From positions 1 through 64,000 of the forward strand of contig JADNRV010000253.1 in the NCBI GenBank assembly GCA_015499995.1: a stretch of DNA of 64,000 bases, given 5' to 3'. Every line of letters begins with the position of its first letter. Within the stretch, counting starts at the first letter, position 1. This document shows, piece by piece, positions 35,952-45,655 of this stretch. The translations under genes were made by a program, and so were the position numbers. The DNA comes from Flammula alnicola (Eukaryota > Basidiomycota > Agaricomycetes > Agaricales > Strophariaceae). The notes beneath the pieces were generated by a model. It was not told where the DNA came from, ran no database searches, and saw nothing but the letters and a program-made list of their open reading frames with translations.

Positions 35952-37606
35952 ATGCTAAACTCGCGTCCCGTACAGCTCGCCACCGATGGAGCCTATTTTC
36001 CTACCAAAACGCCTGGTCGTGGCCTCAAGAATCGGATCGAAAACGCGCATGCGGGAGGGGGAGTGGCAGTAACTGTCAATGGCAAGGGCAAGAACGTGAA
36101 CGTAGCCCCCAGGACTCCTTTTCAGCCTGCTTCTGTCCGTGAGTAGCAGTAATATCTTTTATTATGTCGTAATAACTCACAAGAGTGAATCATAGAGCCA
36201 CACAAATTCAAAGACCAAAAGACCGTCTTGACGACGATAATCCGCCCTCTCGGTGACAAGACTCCTCTTCCAAACCGACTCGGAAATGTATTATTCCAGA
36301 CGCCGCTCCCAGGGATGTCCAAATTGTCGAAACTGGGTCAGTTTGCAGAAAACGGATATGAAGGCGAGGGTGGCACACCGGATTCAGTTCAGCGCCCAAG
36401 TTCCATGCGCAAGCACATCAAACATCCCAGGAACTCAGGCAAACATTCGAAACACCCGTCAACAACGGCAATCACTGGGACGTTAGCGACGGTGATATTG
36501 TGCTTGATACTCAGTCTCTTCAGCAAGAGCCAATTCCAGAGAGCGAAGATGACCTGGATGAAGTCGAGTACGGACCACCAAATACCCTTGGTTTGTGTTT
36601 ATATTTGGATCTTAACCCGTTTTGATACCCTAACTTTCGGTGTGCACGTTACTTCTAGATCTGCCCTATGAACCACCTTTCGACTTAAGCTTCCCGATTA
36701 CAAGGAAGTTGGAAAAACATTATACCAACTCGCCCATTCTTTCCCTATGACGAGATTCCTCATACCTTCGAAGCCGAAGTCGCAGTATCAGAACTGAAAG
36801 TCTGACCTGGGATATGATACCCCTTCCTGAGCTAGGTAAGTTCATCTGGGTCTGCTAATTTTTCCCACTACTTACAACAAATACGTAGAATCCGACGATC
36901 CGTTTTACCTGTCGCGCCTTCAAAACTCTTCACCCACTGCCACCGCGCCTGGCCCCTCTTCGCAACCCAGACCGATACCTAGAGGTCTCAACCGTGCCCC
37001 GGTGTCTGCTCTCAACTCGCGTCCGCAATCGTCCTCTGCGAGGCCAGAAAACAAAATGATTAGCCGCCCGCGAGTCGAGCAGCTCCTTCTACAGCTTCAT
37101 CCATTCCACCCCGCGTTCAGAGGGCCACGTCGGTCATGTCTACGAGATCCGTGGCCTCCAGTTCTCTTGATACTTCGAAAAGAACAGCGACTAGGAAATT
37201 CGTCTCGCGTTCTGGTCTAGATGGGGCTACCCGGTCGCTAAAAGTCGTCCCGAACTCGAGCACGGGCGCAGACATCAAGCCCAAAGTCCCGATGGCAACT
37301 TCCAGTATGAAAATACTTCCGTCTAGCGTGGTCTCGAAGAGCATCAAAACTACCTCATCAAATACCGTCGCGTATGTTGGAGCAAAACCGCCAACCTCGT
37401 CTCGCGTCGCCGCCGCGTCACGGCGCCCCCACACCTCTATGGCTTTGAACTCAAATGGTGCGAAGTCGAAGGCGTTCGGGGCTTCGAACACAGCAGTGGG
37501 CAGGCAGAAGACGGCGGGAGGCCACCCAGCTGAGGAGGATGCGATCATCGTGAAGAACGCAGACTTGGACAGGGAAGAAGAACTGGACTTCAAGTTTGAC
37601 GTGTGA
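35952..37606 (+). CDS. Securin-like (Cut2/Pds1) cell-cycle protein candidate, frame interrupted in this assembly
   Basis: Start ATG 35952 (MLNSRPVQLATDGAYFP). Exon 1 ends at GTCC/GTGAGT. Later blocks read IIRPLGDKTPLPNRLGNVLF, TFETPVNNGNHWDVSDGDI, DDLDEVEYGPPNTL, DYKEVGKTLYQLAHSFP, then ESDDPFYLSRLQNSS and a Ser/Thr/Lys-rich tail to stop 37606. The protein is mostly disordered. The acidic EVEYGPP-xxLDLP segment followed by a short helix resembles the separase-binding segment of fission-yeast Cut2 (IEYMPPPVHLDP), and ESDDPF...L resembles a later Cut2 motif. This suggests securin, the separase inhibitor destroyed at anaphase, but the match is short and from memory. The frame breaks five times (36441-36443, 36685-36686, 36743-36745, 36797-36799, 37067-37069). 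Each break is cured by adding one base to a homopolymer, suggesting undercalled bases. Confidence 0.45.
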
Positions 37607-37791
37607 GCTGAGCCCGTTTCTGCAGAAATCGCACATACAAATCTAAGGCGTTTTATTGATTAAATATTTGTATTCGAATTACCGCTCCCACTTTCTTGTT
37701 TTGTAACAGTCGCTTTAACGGAAGATTTTGTCTAATTGTCCGAAGCCATACTTTGTCCGAAGCCAGATATCTAATTCGATGCTAAAGAAAT

Positions 37792-39874
37792 TTAAACTGT
37801 ACCATTCGTTCTGCCGACATAGGTGATAGTGGCGTCCACCGGATCCAGTCTCCAAAACCGGTTGGGGAGATCCTCAAGAAGCAACAGCTCCCATTTATCA
37901 AGCAGAGACTGGGCTCGTTCGAGCAGGTTAAAAGGAATAGAACGCAGTACAATTGTACTGTCCTCGATTGCTGGGACCTTGAGTTGTTTGAGCCAGTGGT
38001 GTAGACCTGACGCCTGAGGGAAATCACAGCGGTCAGTTTGCACTTCTCAGATATGGTGGAGTCGGAGTTGTATAGACACTCACGTAAAGATATCGAACAT
38101 CTGTAATCTCGAAGTTCTCCATGTCAGAAAACCATGCGTTCATCTCAGACCACTGGTACTGGACAGGAGTATTTGTCAGAGTCTCAAGCTGATCGACTTC
38201 CTCCAAGGCACATGCAGTTGCGTGAAAAGAGTCCCTCCATGTTTCCAGCTGAAGGATGATGTTTTTGTCCAGATCATCCGACCTCTTTCCCGTGCTGAAA
38301 ATCTCCTCCAGTACTTCGAGATCCCTCCAGCATAAATCGTAAGAAGAGAACCGCAATTGAAAGGATTTCAACGATAGTGTAGTCGAATCAACAAGTTTAT
38401 CGTCTTCGGCGCTTCCGCAGAAGCGAGAGACAACAATGTCCCGAATTACCGCCGTATAGTCCTGTACGACGTCAACATAAATAGCGAAACTCTCCAACAA
38501 AGGCACAAGGCTGGAATGCGGTTCGAGCACTAGGGCTTGTAGAAAACTCTTTGCATCGATATCACGTGGCAGGAACGTGGTCAGAGTCTTGAGACGGGGA
38601 GTGAGCGCCAAGAGGCCGGCAAATTCGTGTGGAAGAAGTAACACGCTATAATCGGCATACTCGTAGATGCATAAGGACTCTAGCATCGCAGAAGTCGGTA
38701 ATCGTCGTAGCATGTTGATAAAGGACAGAATGAGGCCAGGCGGAGGGTTCCTGACCGAAAATGAAATAAGCGCCGGCAGGCTTAGCCTTTCGAAAAGGCT
38801 CCGAGTACTATCATTCTGCTCCGTAAAACGTAGTTCCAGTTTGACCAGATTGGATAAAGCTCGTTCCGGGAGTAGCCTCGAATCTTCAAGTGTGCATATA
38901 TCAAGACGAAGAGAGGCGAGCTTCTCGGAGAAAGCTAAGACACTGAAAGCCGCATCTGGGGATGGTTCCAATTGACGCCAGGTATCGATTTGCGACCAGG
39001 GAAGCAGACATCGAAGTCTGTTTCCGCCACTGATTTCCACGTCATGTAGTCGTGGAGCGTCCTCGAAGAAGTCGCATACGTGTATCTTGTCCAAAGGTTC
39101 ATCTTCCTTTCTACCAGTGAGGAAGATGCTAAGGTTCAAAGAAGAGAGAGACAGCATACGACCCCGAACTTGGCGGAATGCTTGTACCGAGCGAACGCTT
39201 CCGAAGATGTGGACGTATTCCATCTCTCTGCATGTGAGACGAGGAGATCGATAATCGGGAGGATAGCTTTATGAACCACAGCAACGCAGATGTATATGAA
39301 AAGAGGTGCATCACGGGATCGTTCCAAGAGCGCCTTGGCGTATTTGCGAAAAGTGATATGTTTGGCGGTTTTGAAACTACCGGATATAGATTCGTTAGTT
39401 GAAGTGATATCTGGTTCCAGAGTGCGGGCACGGAAAGAGCGATTTCATGCCAAGTGCGGCAGACGTGCGATAATATCCATGGTTGAGTGGGAGAGTCTAC
39501 CGCGCGTTTTTGAACTGGTGAAGTGCTGTAAGAAGAAATATCTCTTGCATGATCTCCAGAGGGATCCTGCGAAGCGGCGAGATTCGATATCGGTGCGCCC
39601 GAGTATATAGGAGAAGGGCGTTTCGCCGTTTAATGACTGAGTATCGGTTTGCTTTCTGTGCAGACAATATCTGCTCGCCCAAGATTTCTATTTCCAACTC
39701 GATGATACAGATAGTATCCTGGATGAGGAGCTTGTCCGATTCAGAGAGGTCGTCGTTTAACTCTAGAAGATGGTGCACAGGAGAAAACGAAATTTCCTCG
39801 TGTTTCCTGGTGAATAAGCCAACAGATATGAGTCTTTTCTTTGCGGTTTTCAACATGGAGCCATTTTTTGGCAT
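37792..39874 (-). pseudogene. F-box/LRR gene, frame interrupted three times
   Basis: N-terminal block 39874-39500 has a coiled coil typical of basidiomycete F-box proteins (ELEIEILGEQI) and an F-box start (ISPLRRIPLEIMQEIFLL). It continues in a second frame with SPTQPWILSHVCRTWHEIAL, in a third with RKYAKALLERSRDAPLFIYI, then from about 39215 with YVHIFGSVRSVQAFRQVRG and a long Leu-rich region to FEITDVRYLY/GTGAGT (38084). The last exon 38013-37792 ends TYVGRTNGTV. Breaks lie at 39500-39501, 39346-39348 and 39218-39219, each repaired by one added base. Splice sites and surrounding residues are well preserved, so either decay is very recent or the consensus is wrong. Expected role: SCF ubiquitin-ligase adaptor. 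Confidence 0.7.
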
Positions 39875-40078
39875 CTGGCGAGTCCTTTGTGCGTTGAAAA
39901 ATTAATGGCGTTGGGACCTTGGTTAAGATTGAGAAAGTCGGTGAAGCGTTGCAGTTGTTGCTGAGCAGGAGGCCGTAGGATTTTCAAGGTCCGACGCCTA
40001 ATGTGTAAAGTATTCCCACGGTCTCCCAACATCGAGTCTTGGTTCTGACTTGGAGCATTTTAAACTGCGACTACGACA

Positions 40079-41509
40079 ATGGCTACTGTACACCCTTCTC
40101 GCATGGGTCTCATCCCACAAGATATGAGGGAGACTCATTCTGATAGGACTCGTGGTCGCTCTCCATCACCTCGTCGCTCACATCGTAGCCCTTCACCAGT
40201 ACGAAGTCGGAGCAGAGATCGAGAAAGAGGTAAAGATGACGGCAGAGGAAGGGATTCTGGCTATGACGGCGACAGACGGGGCGGCAGAGCAGATAGCAGG
40301 GATAGAGGTCGTGATGGGTATAGACCTACGGAAGCTAGAAGGGCCAGTCCGAAGTATGACGATTACAGGCGCCCTCCCCCACCTGCAGGCGGAGAGTCAT
40401 CTGCACCCTGGCGACAGCAGGACAGCATATATCCTGGAAAACATGATTACCACCGTGGTGGCGCACCCTACGGTGCCGGTGCCGGTGCTGGAGGTGCTGG
40501 ATTCTTGGAGAGGTATGTCCGACAGCTTTTGGCCCAGTAACGATCTAACGTGTTATTATAGTCGCCGTGCGCAGCGCGAAGCTCAAACTGTAAATGTCTG
40601 GCCACCTTCTCCGAAAGCACCAGCCAGGGAATTGTATGTAAATTGTTATTTAATGGACTGGCAGTGCCTAACGAACTTACAATAGGTTACCCAAAGGCAA
40701 AAAGTCGAGTAAAAATCGAAGAGACACAGGTCTCCATCTCCAAGTGACACGTCTTCGTCGGAAGAAGAAAGGAGACGAGAGAGAAAAGAGCGCAAACGGG
40801 CCCGCAGAGCTCGCGAGAAGGAGGAAAAGAAGGACAAGAAACGGCACCACAAATCACGGTACAGCGACGACGAAGAGAGCGACGACGATCATAGACGCGA
40901 TAAAGACCGCAGCAGGCGCCCGAGAAGTCGGACTCGAAGTAAGAGCAAGAGCTTCCCCCCCAGTCTCTCAGCAGAAGTCGAAGTCCAGCTCGTATGGACG
41001 AGGACCACCTCGAGAAACACAGACACCCTTCCCCTCCTGCGCCCATCTCCTCCGACCTACACACGCGTCAACTGTCCAATGGTCCCCCACTCTCTGCCAC
41101 AGCCGACGCTGAAGACGATTCTGAAGATGAACTCGGACCACAGCCTCTACAAAGGAAAGGGGGCAACAAGAAGGTGGACGAGCGCTCGTATGGTGGTGCG
41201 CTCCTTCGTGGCGAAGGTAGCGCCATGGCGGCCTTCTTGCAAGAAGGAACCGAGTCTCGTATCCCACGTCGTGGTGAAATCGGCTTGACCTCGGACGAGA
41301 TCGCGAAATACGAGGACGTCGGATACGTCATGAGTGGAAGCAGGCACCGGAGGATGAATGCCGTGCGTATGAGGAAGGAGAATCAAGTCATCAGTGCGGA
41401 GGAGAAGAGAGGTATTTTGAAGCTGCAGAGGGAGGAGAGGGAGAGAAAGGAAGCGATTTTGAGGGATGAGTTCAGCCTGCTGGTGAATGAAAAGCTGAAG
41501 GCGACATAA
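40079..41509 (+). CDS. NKAP-family spliceosomal protein, frame interrupted twice in this assembly
   Basis: Starts at ATG 40079 (MATVHPSRMGLIPQDMRE) with an Arg/Ser/Asp-rich disordered region (RSPSPRRSHRSPSPVRSRS). Exon 1 ends at GAGAG/GTATGT (about 40512). Exon 2 reads SRRAQREAQTVNVWPPSPK, a family-specific motif, to GAATT/GTATGT (about 40633). Exon 3 begins after AATAG at 40686 and runs through an RS/RE/KK-rich region to the conserved C-terminal SynMuv/NKAP domain: ERSYGGALLRGEGSAMAAF, RIPRRGEIGLTSDEI, YVMSGSRHRRMNAVRMRKEN; stop 41509. NKAP proteins bind the spliceosome and are normally single copy and conserved. The exon 3 frame breaks at 40711-40715 (A5, needs A6) and 40955-40961 (C7, needs C8); both are repaired by one homopolymer base, so a sequence error is more likely than loss. 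Confidence 0.88.
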
Positions 41510-41970
41510 CCGCGACGTGAGCTGGTGATATATGCAGTCTTTCTCTGTCGGTGTTTATTGTTGAAGTTTGTTTATCATAACCGTAGCCCCTCAGAATATG
41601 TAACTTGAAATTCGAAAAATATTTTTATGGCAAATGATGCATTATAAACCTTTGGACGAAAACCTCCTGCAAAAGCCTCAACAAGTGCCTCCTACATAGG
41701 AATTAGCTTCAATCCCTTGACGGATTCTATAACATTTAAGATATGATAAAGATCCAGTAACGGTGTCGTTATCATCTTCCCTTGTTCGGAGACACTGATA
41801 AAGCTTAATACTTCCAGGGCATCAAGATTCGACAAAATAAACATACCTGTGGGTATCAATCACTTGGTAATTGCAGGTATAGGGAGGGACTCGCACATGT
41901 GGTCGGGCTAGTGTGTCCGATTCTATGATACCTTGGTGAGTTAATAGCGACTCGGGAGTTGGAATGAAGC
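41510..41970. other. Convergent 3' flanks of NKAP and CE1 genes
   Basis: AT-rich, no ORF of note, probably 3' UTRs of both neighbours. Confidence 0.5.
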
Positions 41971-43062
41971 CTACCCTCCACACAGCTCATGATGTGTTTG
42001 GATGCCACCACTTGTGATCTTGGGTGTGGTCGGTGTCATTGGTGCAATCGTTGCAGTGCTTCCCGTGAGGCCAAACCATGCCAGGACCTCATTTGCTTGG
42101 TTGGGGATGTCATGACCTACATCCTGTGCGCTGATGGCTTGGAAATTGGGTCCATATGTCGAGCGTGTCCAACCGGTCAGCGGGTTATTCTGCTCAGTGC
42201 TGGCAGGTGTGGTACTGTATCCGAATACATTGGTCCATTCCTTGATCGCCTCGCCGAAGTTGTTGTAGTCGAGGACTTGATCTCTGAAGCATGAGACCCA
42301 TTTAACACAATGTTAGATTTTAATCCTTTCAATACAGTTCTTACGCAGTTCCATGCCATATTTGCATCTTGGGGCGAGGGCCAGTATATCCGGCATCCCC
42401 GCTTCGAACGAGGTCACCCTGGCAAAAAGGACATATTCAGGAGATGATTAAATTTAAGGACCTAGAGTGCTACACACCCATTCTTGTGCCGTCTTCGATA
42501 TTTTACCCTGTGCGCATGCACTATTCCACATATCTGGGCCAGCGAAGCACCCATAGGGCACACCGCACCATGCGGAGGCTGCTTTGAACAAATCGGGGTA
42601 CGCTCCGACCAGGACGTTGGTCATCATGCCGCCAGAAGAACCGCCCGTCACGAAGACCCGAGAAGAGTCGACTCCATAGTTGGCGACGGCGTAGTGGACC
42701 ATGGAGGCGATACCCTGCGAGTCGCCTCCTGCGTTGTGCGTCAGAGTCGCCTTGGTGTGCACGTCCCAGCAACCTCCTCTATCAGGAGCGTTCGGATACA
42801 CGATCAAGAAGGTTTTGTAGTGATCTGCAAGGTTGGCATATTGCGTTCCAGAAAAATATGCTTGAGCTGTTCCCGTGCAGTAGTGAACCGCGACGATCAA
42901 GGCCGGGCTGGAGACTAGGCCAGTAGGTAGGTACACATACATCCCAACATTGGTTGGATTCGTTCCAAAATTTGTGACTTTCTGGAGAAAATTTTGAGCT
43001 GCGAAGACCTGGGTAGCTGCTAAAATTGAAATTGTGAAAAACTTCAACAGTGACAGAAACAT
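41971..43062 (-). CDS. Secreted CE1 carbohydrate esterase (acetylxylan/feruloyl esterase type)
   Basis: Three exons, 42478-43062, 42345-42418 and 41971-42283, total 972 nt, 323 residues, all frames consistent. It begins with a cleavable signal peptide (MFLSLLKFFTISILAATQVFA). The alpha/beta-hydrolase core shows MYVYLPTGLVSSPALIVAVH, the nucleophile elbow VFVTGGSSGGMMTNV (Ser), the catalytic Asp region HGTADQVLDYNNF and catalytic His in SAQDVGHDIPNQ. GDLVRSGDAGYTGPRPKMQ is typical of fungal CE1 esterases, which deacetylate xylan or release ferulate from plant cell walls. Cys residues in the core (YCTG, GCWD, WCG, GCFAG, SACAQG) would form disulfides in the secreted enzyme. There is no C-terminal CBM1; the protein ends after about 25 residues of Thr-rich linker-like sequence. 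It is intact despite lying among frame-broken genes. Confidence 0.92.
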
Positions 43063-43342
43063 TTCCGGAGGTTGCGAACCACCCAGATGTTTGTCAGTGG
43101 AAAAGTTGTAGTCTCCTTTACAGACTCCGATATCAGTTGATGCATTGATAATAGGTCGATCAATTAGATTTTGGGAGGGATATCAGGGCGTTGGATTGAC
43201 CTCCAGCATGAGGGGAAGCCCCCTAAATTTCATTTGTTCGAGCACCGCACGGCGTAACACGCAGTTAGTTGGGTAAATTTCTTTTTCTTCGTTATAGTAA
43301 TTCCCTGTAGATAGATACCTAAATCAACCCATATCGAGCAAG

Positions 43343-44960
43343 CTACCTAGAGCATACAAAAACAAGAGATAAAGATAATAAACCCAAGAAGATTGAAATC
43401 CAATCGAGTGGCTTCATGTGGGGGGAAGGGACTGGAGCGACATCTGGAACACCGTCAGTCATAGAGGTGGCTACTGGTCGGGCTAAAGCCTAAAACAAAT
43501 CAAATGGGCGAGGAGGAAGAAAAAGGGGACCAGTGACGCACCATGGCAAAGCCAAATCTCGTCGCTGCAGTCGCCGGTGCAGTCCAATGAAAGTACAGAG
43601 TTGCTGAAGTCGATAACGCGTAAAACGCCATCCGCGCCGCGGACAATGTTGTCAAATTTGAGGTCGTGGTGGTGTATTCCGGCTTCATGAAGTCGGTCAA
43701 CAACAATACGAAGGTGCTGCCTGTGCCAAAGGATGGGTGAGTAGACGAGAGGAGGATGAGGGCCAAGCATTTACCAGTCCAGACAGTCAAGCAGTCCATC
43801 GATAGGCTCTCCCACAAAGCTGATCAACAGTGCGTCTGCTATCATCCACCAATTTCGAAATGCACCGTAAAATGAAGGAACATAATCAACAGCCCTTCTG
43901 TTGAGCATCTCATAAATACGTCTCTCTTGTACGAATTTCATTGGGTCTTGAAACGTCTTTAGGACCAGCCCCATCTTCCGGTTGATACAAGCACGGCGCC
44001 CATCCCTGTCTGGGCCCAACTCGAATGGGACCCTACCCAAAGTAATGAAACCTCTACACCATTGTGGTCATCTCTCTGTTTGCATCCATAAGGCTTGAGG
44101 TGCCTACCTTTGGTCCAGCCTCTCAAAACAACCATTGCCAAACGACACCTTAAACTGATGCAACATCCTAAAAGCCCCTAGGGACAGAAGAGTCTCCTCT
44201 ACGGGAGATCTGACTGTCTCACAAAGTAGACTGCCAATACGGCTTAAATGCCTCGAGAGCCTTTCAAGGGCCGTATCACTTACGGGAGAGAACAGCACGA
44301 ACATGGAGCGGTAATCGAAGGAAGTACCTCAGGATGGGCCTTGGCCGTCGATGCCACGAGGAAAAAGAAGAGCTGCTCGACATATTCCACGCATGCCTCG
44401 ATGTGACCAGAGCCACCTTGCCGTTCGCGGTCCCTACGGTCCCCCGCATGACGCTCCAGAACGTTGGGGGCTACGTAAAACGTCGTGTCATCCGGAACAT
44501 GTATGCCGATCCTGAGAAATCCTTAGGTGCTAGTGAATAGGACCATGTGAGACGCTACACTCTCTGCCTGTACGTGCATCTAATCTCGTTACAAAGTCAG
44601 CAACGTTGATCAAAGTTTTTGAGATCATACCTGAGCGAGGAGATGCAGCGCCTCAATCTTCCATGCCTCTTCTCCCGCTGCGGTCTCTTGATGCTGAGCG
44701 AGTGTTTTGGGGTTTGCGATGACGGTGGATAAATAAGTGTCTTTGGTCATACCACCTCTATACCTATACTCGACCGTCTCCTTCCCCTTGCGATCGATGG
44801 TGGATATGGCATTTGCTTCCAAAGTAGTAACCCAGTATTTTGGATCTGTGACGACAGACGAGACAGCGAGATGGTCCGGTTTGCAGCCCCTCAGGATTTG
44901 CTGCGATGCAACGTTGAGGCTATTCAGAATATGAGATGCTCTGTCGAATTCTTCGGACAT
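43343..44960 (-). CDS. Kinase-like phosphotransferase with C-terminal membrane helix
   Basis: A consistent four-exon core is 44108-44304, 43775-44053, 43542-43720 and 43343-43482 (795 nt, 264 residues). It has FQDPMKFVQERRIYEML (possible alphaC region), a catalytic loop HEAGIHHHDLKFDNIV (HHD in place of HRD) and VIDFSNS (DFS in place of DFG), then a C-terminal helix (WISIFLGLLSLSLVFV) that could anchor it in a membrane. This resembles fungal lipopolysaccharide-kinase/RIO-like small kinases; substrate unknown. Two upstream blocks probably belong to the same gene: 44960-44637 (MSEEFDRASHILNSLNV ... EALHLLAQ/GTATGA) and about 44510-44330 (IGIHVPDDTTFYVAPNVL ... STAKAHPE). Joining the second to the core needs one extra base near 44320-44330 (to read SFDYRSMFVLFSP), another possible undercall. 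No glycine-rich loop was identified. Confidence 0.6.
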
Positions 44961-45655
44961 TGCAAGTCGATCTTCTTCCGTCTATAATCCAAGAACAGCA
45001 AGGGCAACAGCCGCCCTAGTGGCTCCTGCACCATCGGTAAGAGGGGCTCTTCGCCGCCCCCGTCAACAACTCTAGGGGCTAACAAGATGGGCGCTGCTAG
45101 CAGCTTGGCAGGCGCCAGAGAACCTAGGTTTCGCTGCGAGCTCTAAAAGAACACTTCACTGCGCCTGCGGCGAAGCCGCAAGCGTGTCTGCAATTATTGT
45201 ACGACGGAGTCGTACCTCGCAGACGGGGAGAGAGTGGGGAGCTTGATAAATCCTAGCACAAGCGCAAGGCCTTATTCGCACGGGCTGACAAAAGCCCTCA
45301 AAGTAAACACGGCACGTGAAATAAGGAAATTACAAAGGGGAGCAAGCTCCCCAATAAACTTCATTCAATGTGAGGAAATATTTTTCGAGTGGGATCTGAG
45401 TGTATGGAGGACAAAGCGTATACGCAATTGCAAGGTGCCCCATGGAAGCAAGCTGAGAGATTCAAATAATTAACCAGGTCTCAAAGAACATATCACCGCT
45501 TGGTAGAAATGCACCTCCTCGAGTCTCGACTTCGTCTACTCCAGTCTCCATGTCTCCAATGTCAACTATTTTCTTCAATTGGACTGATCTACCACAATTA
45601 TTCCACGCTACATTGGATTTACTCGAGTATATACTTCATATCTTTAGGTCCAGAA
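44961..45655. repeat. Intergenic segment with a dense cluster of perfect hairpins
   Basis: Within 45001-45352 I count at least seven short inverted repeats: 45001-45017 (AGGGC...GCCCT), 45043-45060 (GGGGC...GCCCC), 45093-45104 (GCTGCTAGCAGC), 45166-45180 (TGCGGC GAA GCCGCA), 45199-45215 (GTACGAC GGA GTCGTAC, nested inside GTCTGC...GCAGAC at 45186-45224), 45282-45297 (GGGCT...AGCCC) and 45337-45352 (GGGGAGC AA GCTCCCC). No gene is supported; a 79-codon ORF at 45234-45473 has no protein features. Confidence 0.7.

Noticed and set aside
40152..41331. Alternative-frame ORFs overlapping the NKAP gene
   Set aside because: Explained as shadows plus the two frame slips in the NKAP reading frame.
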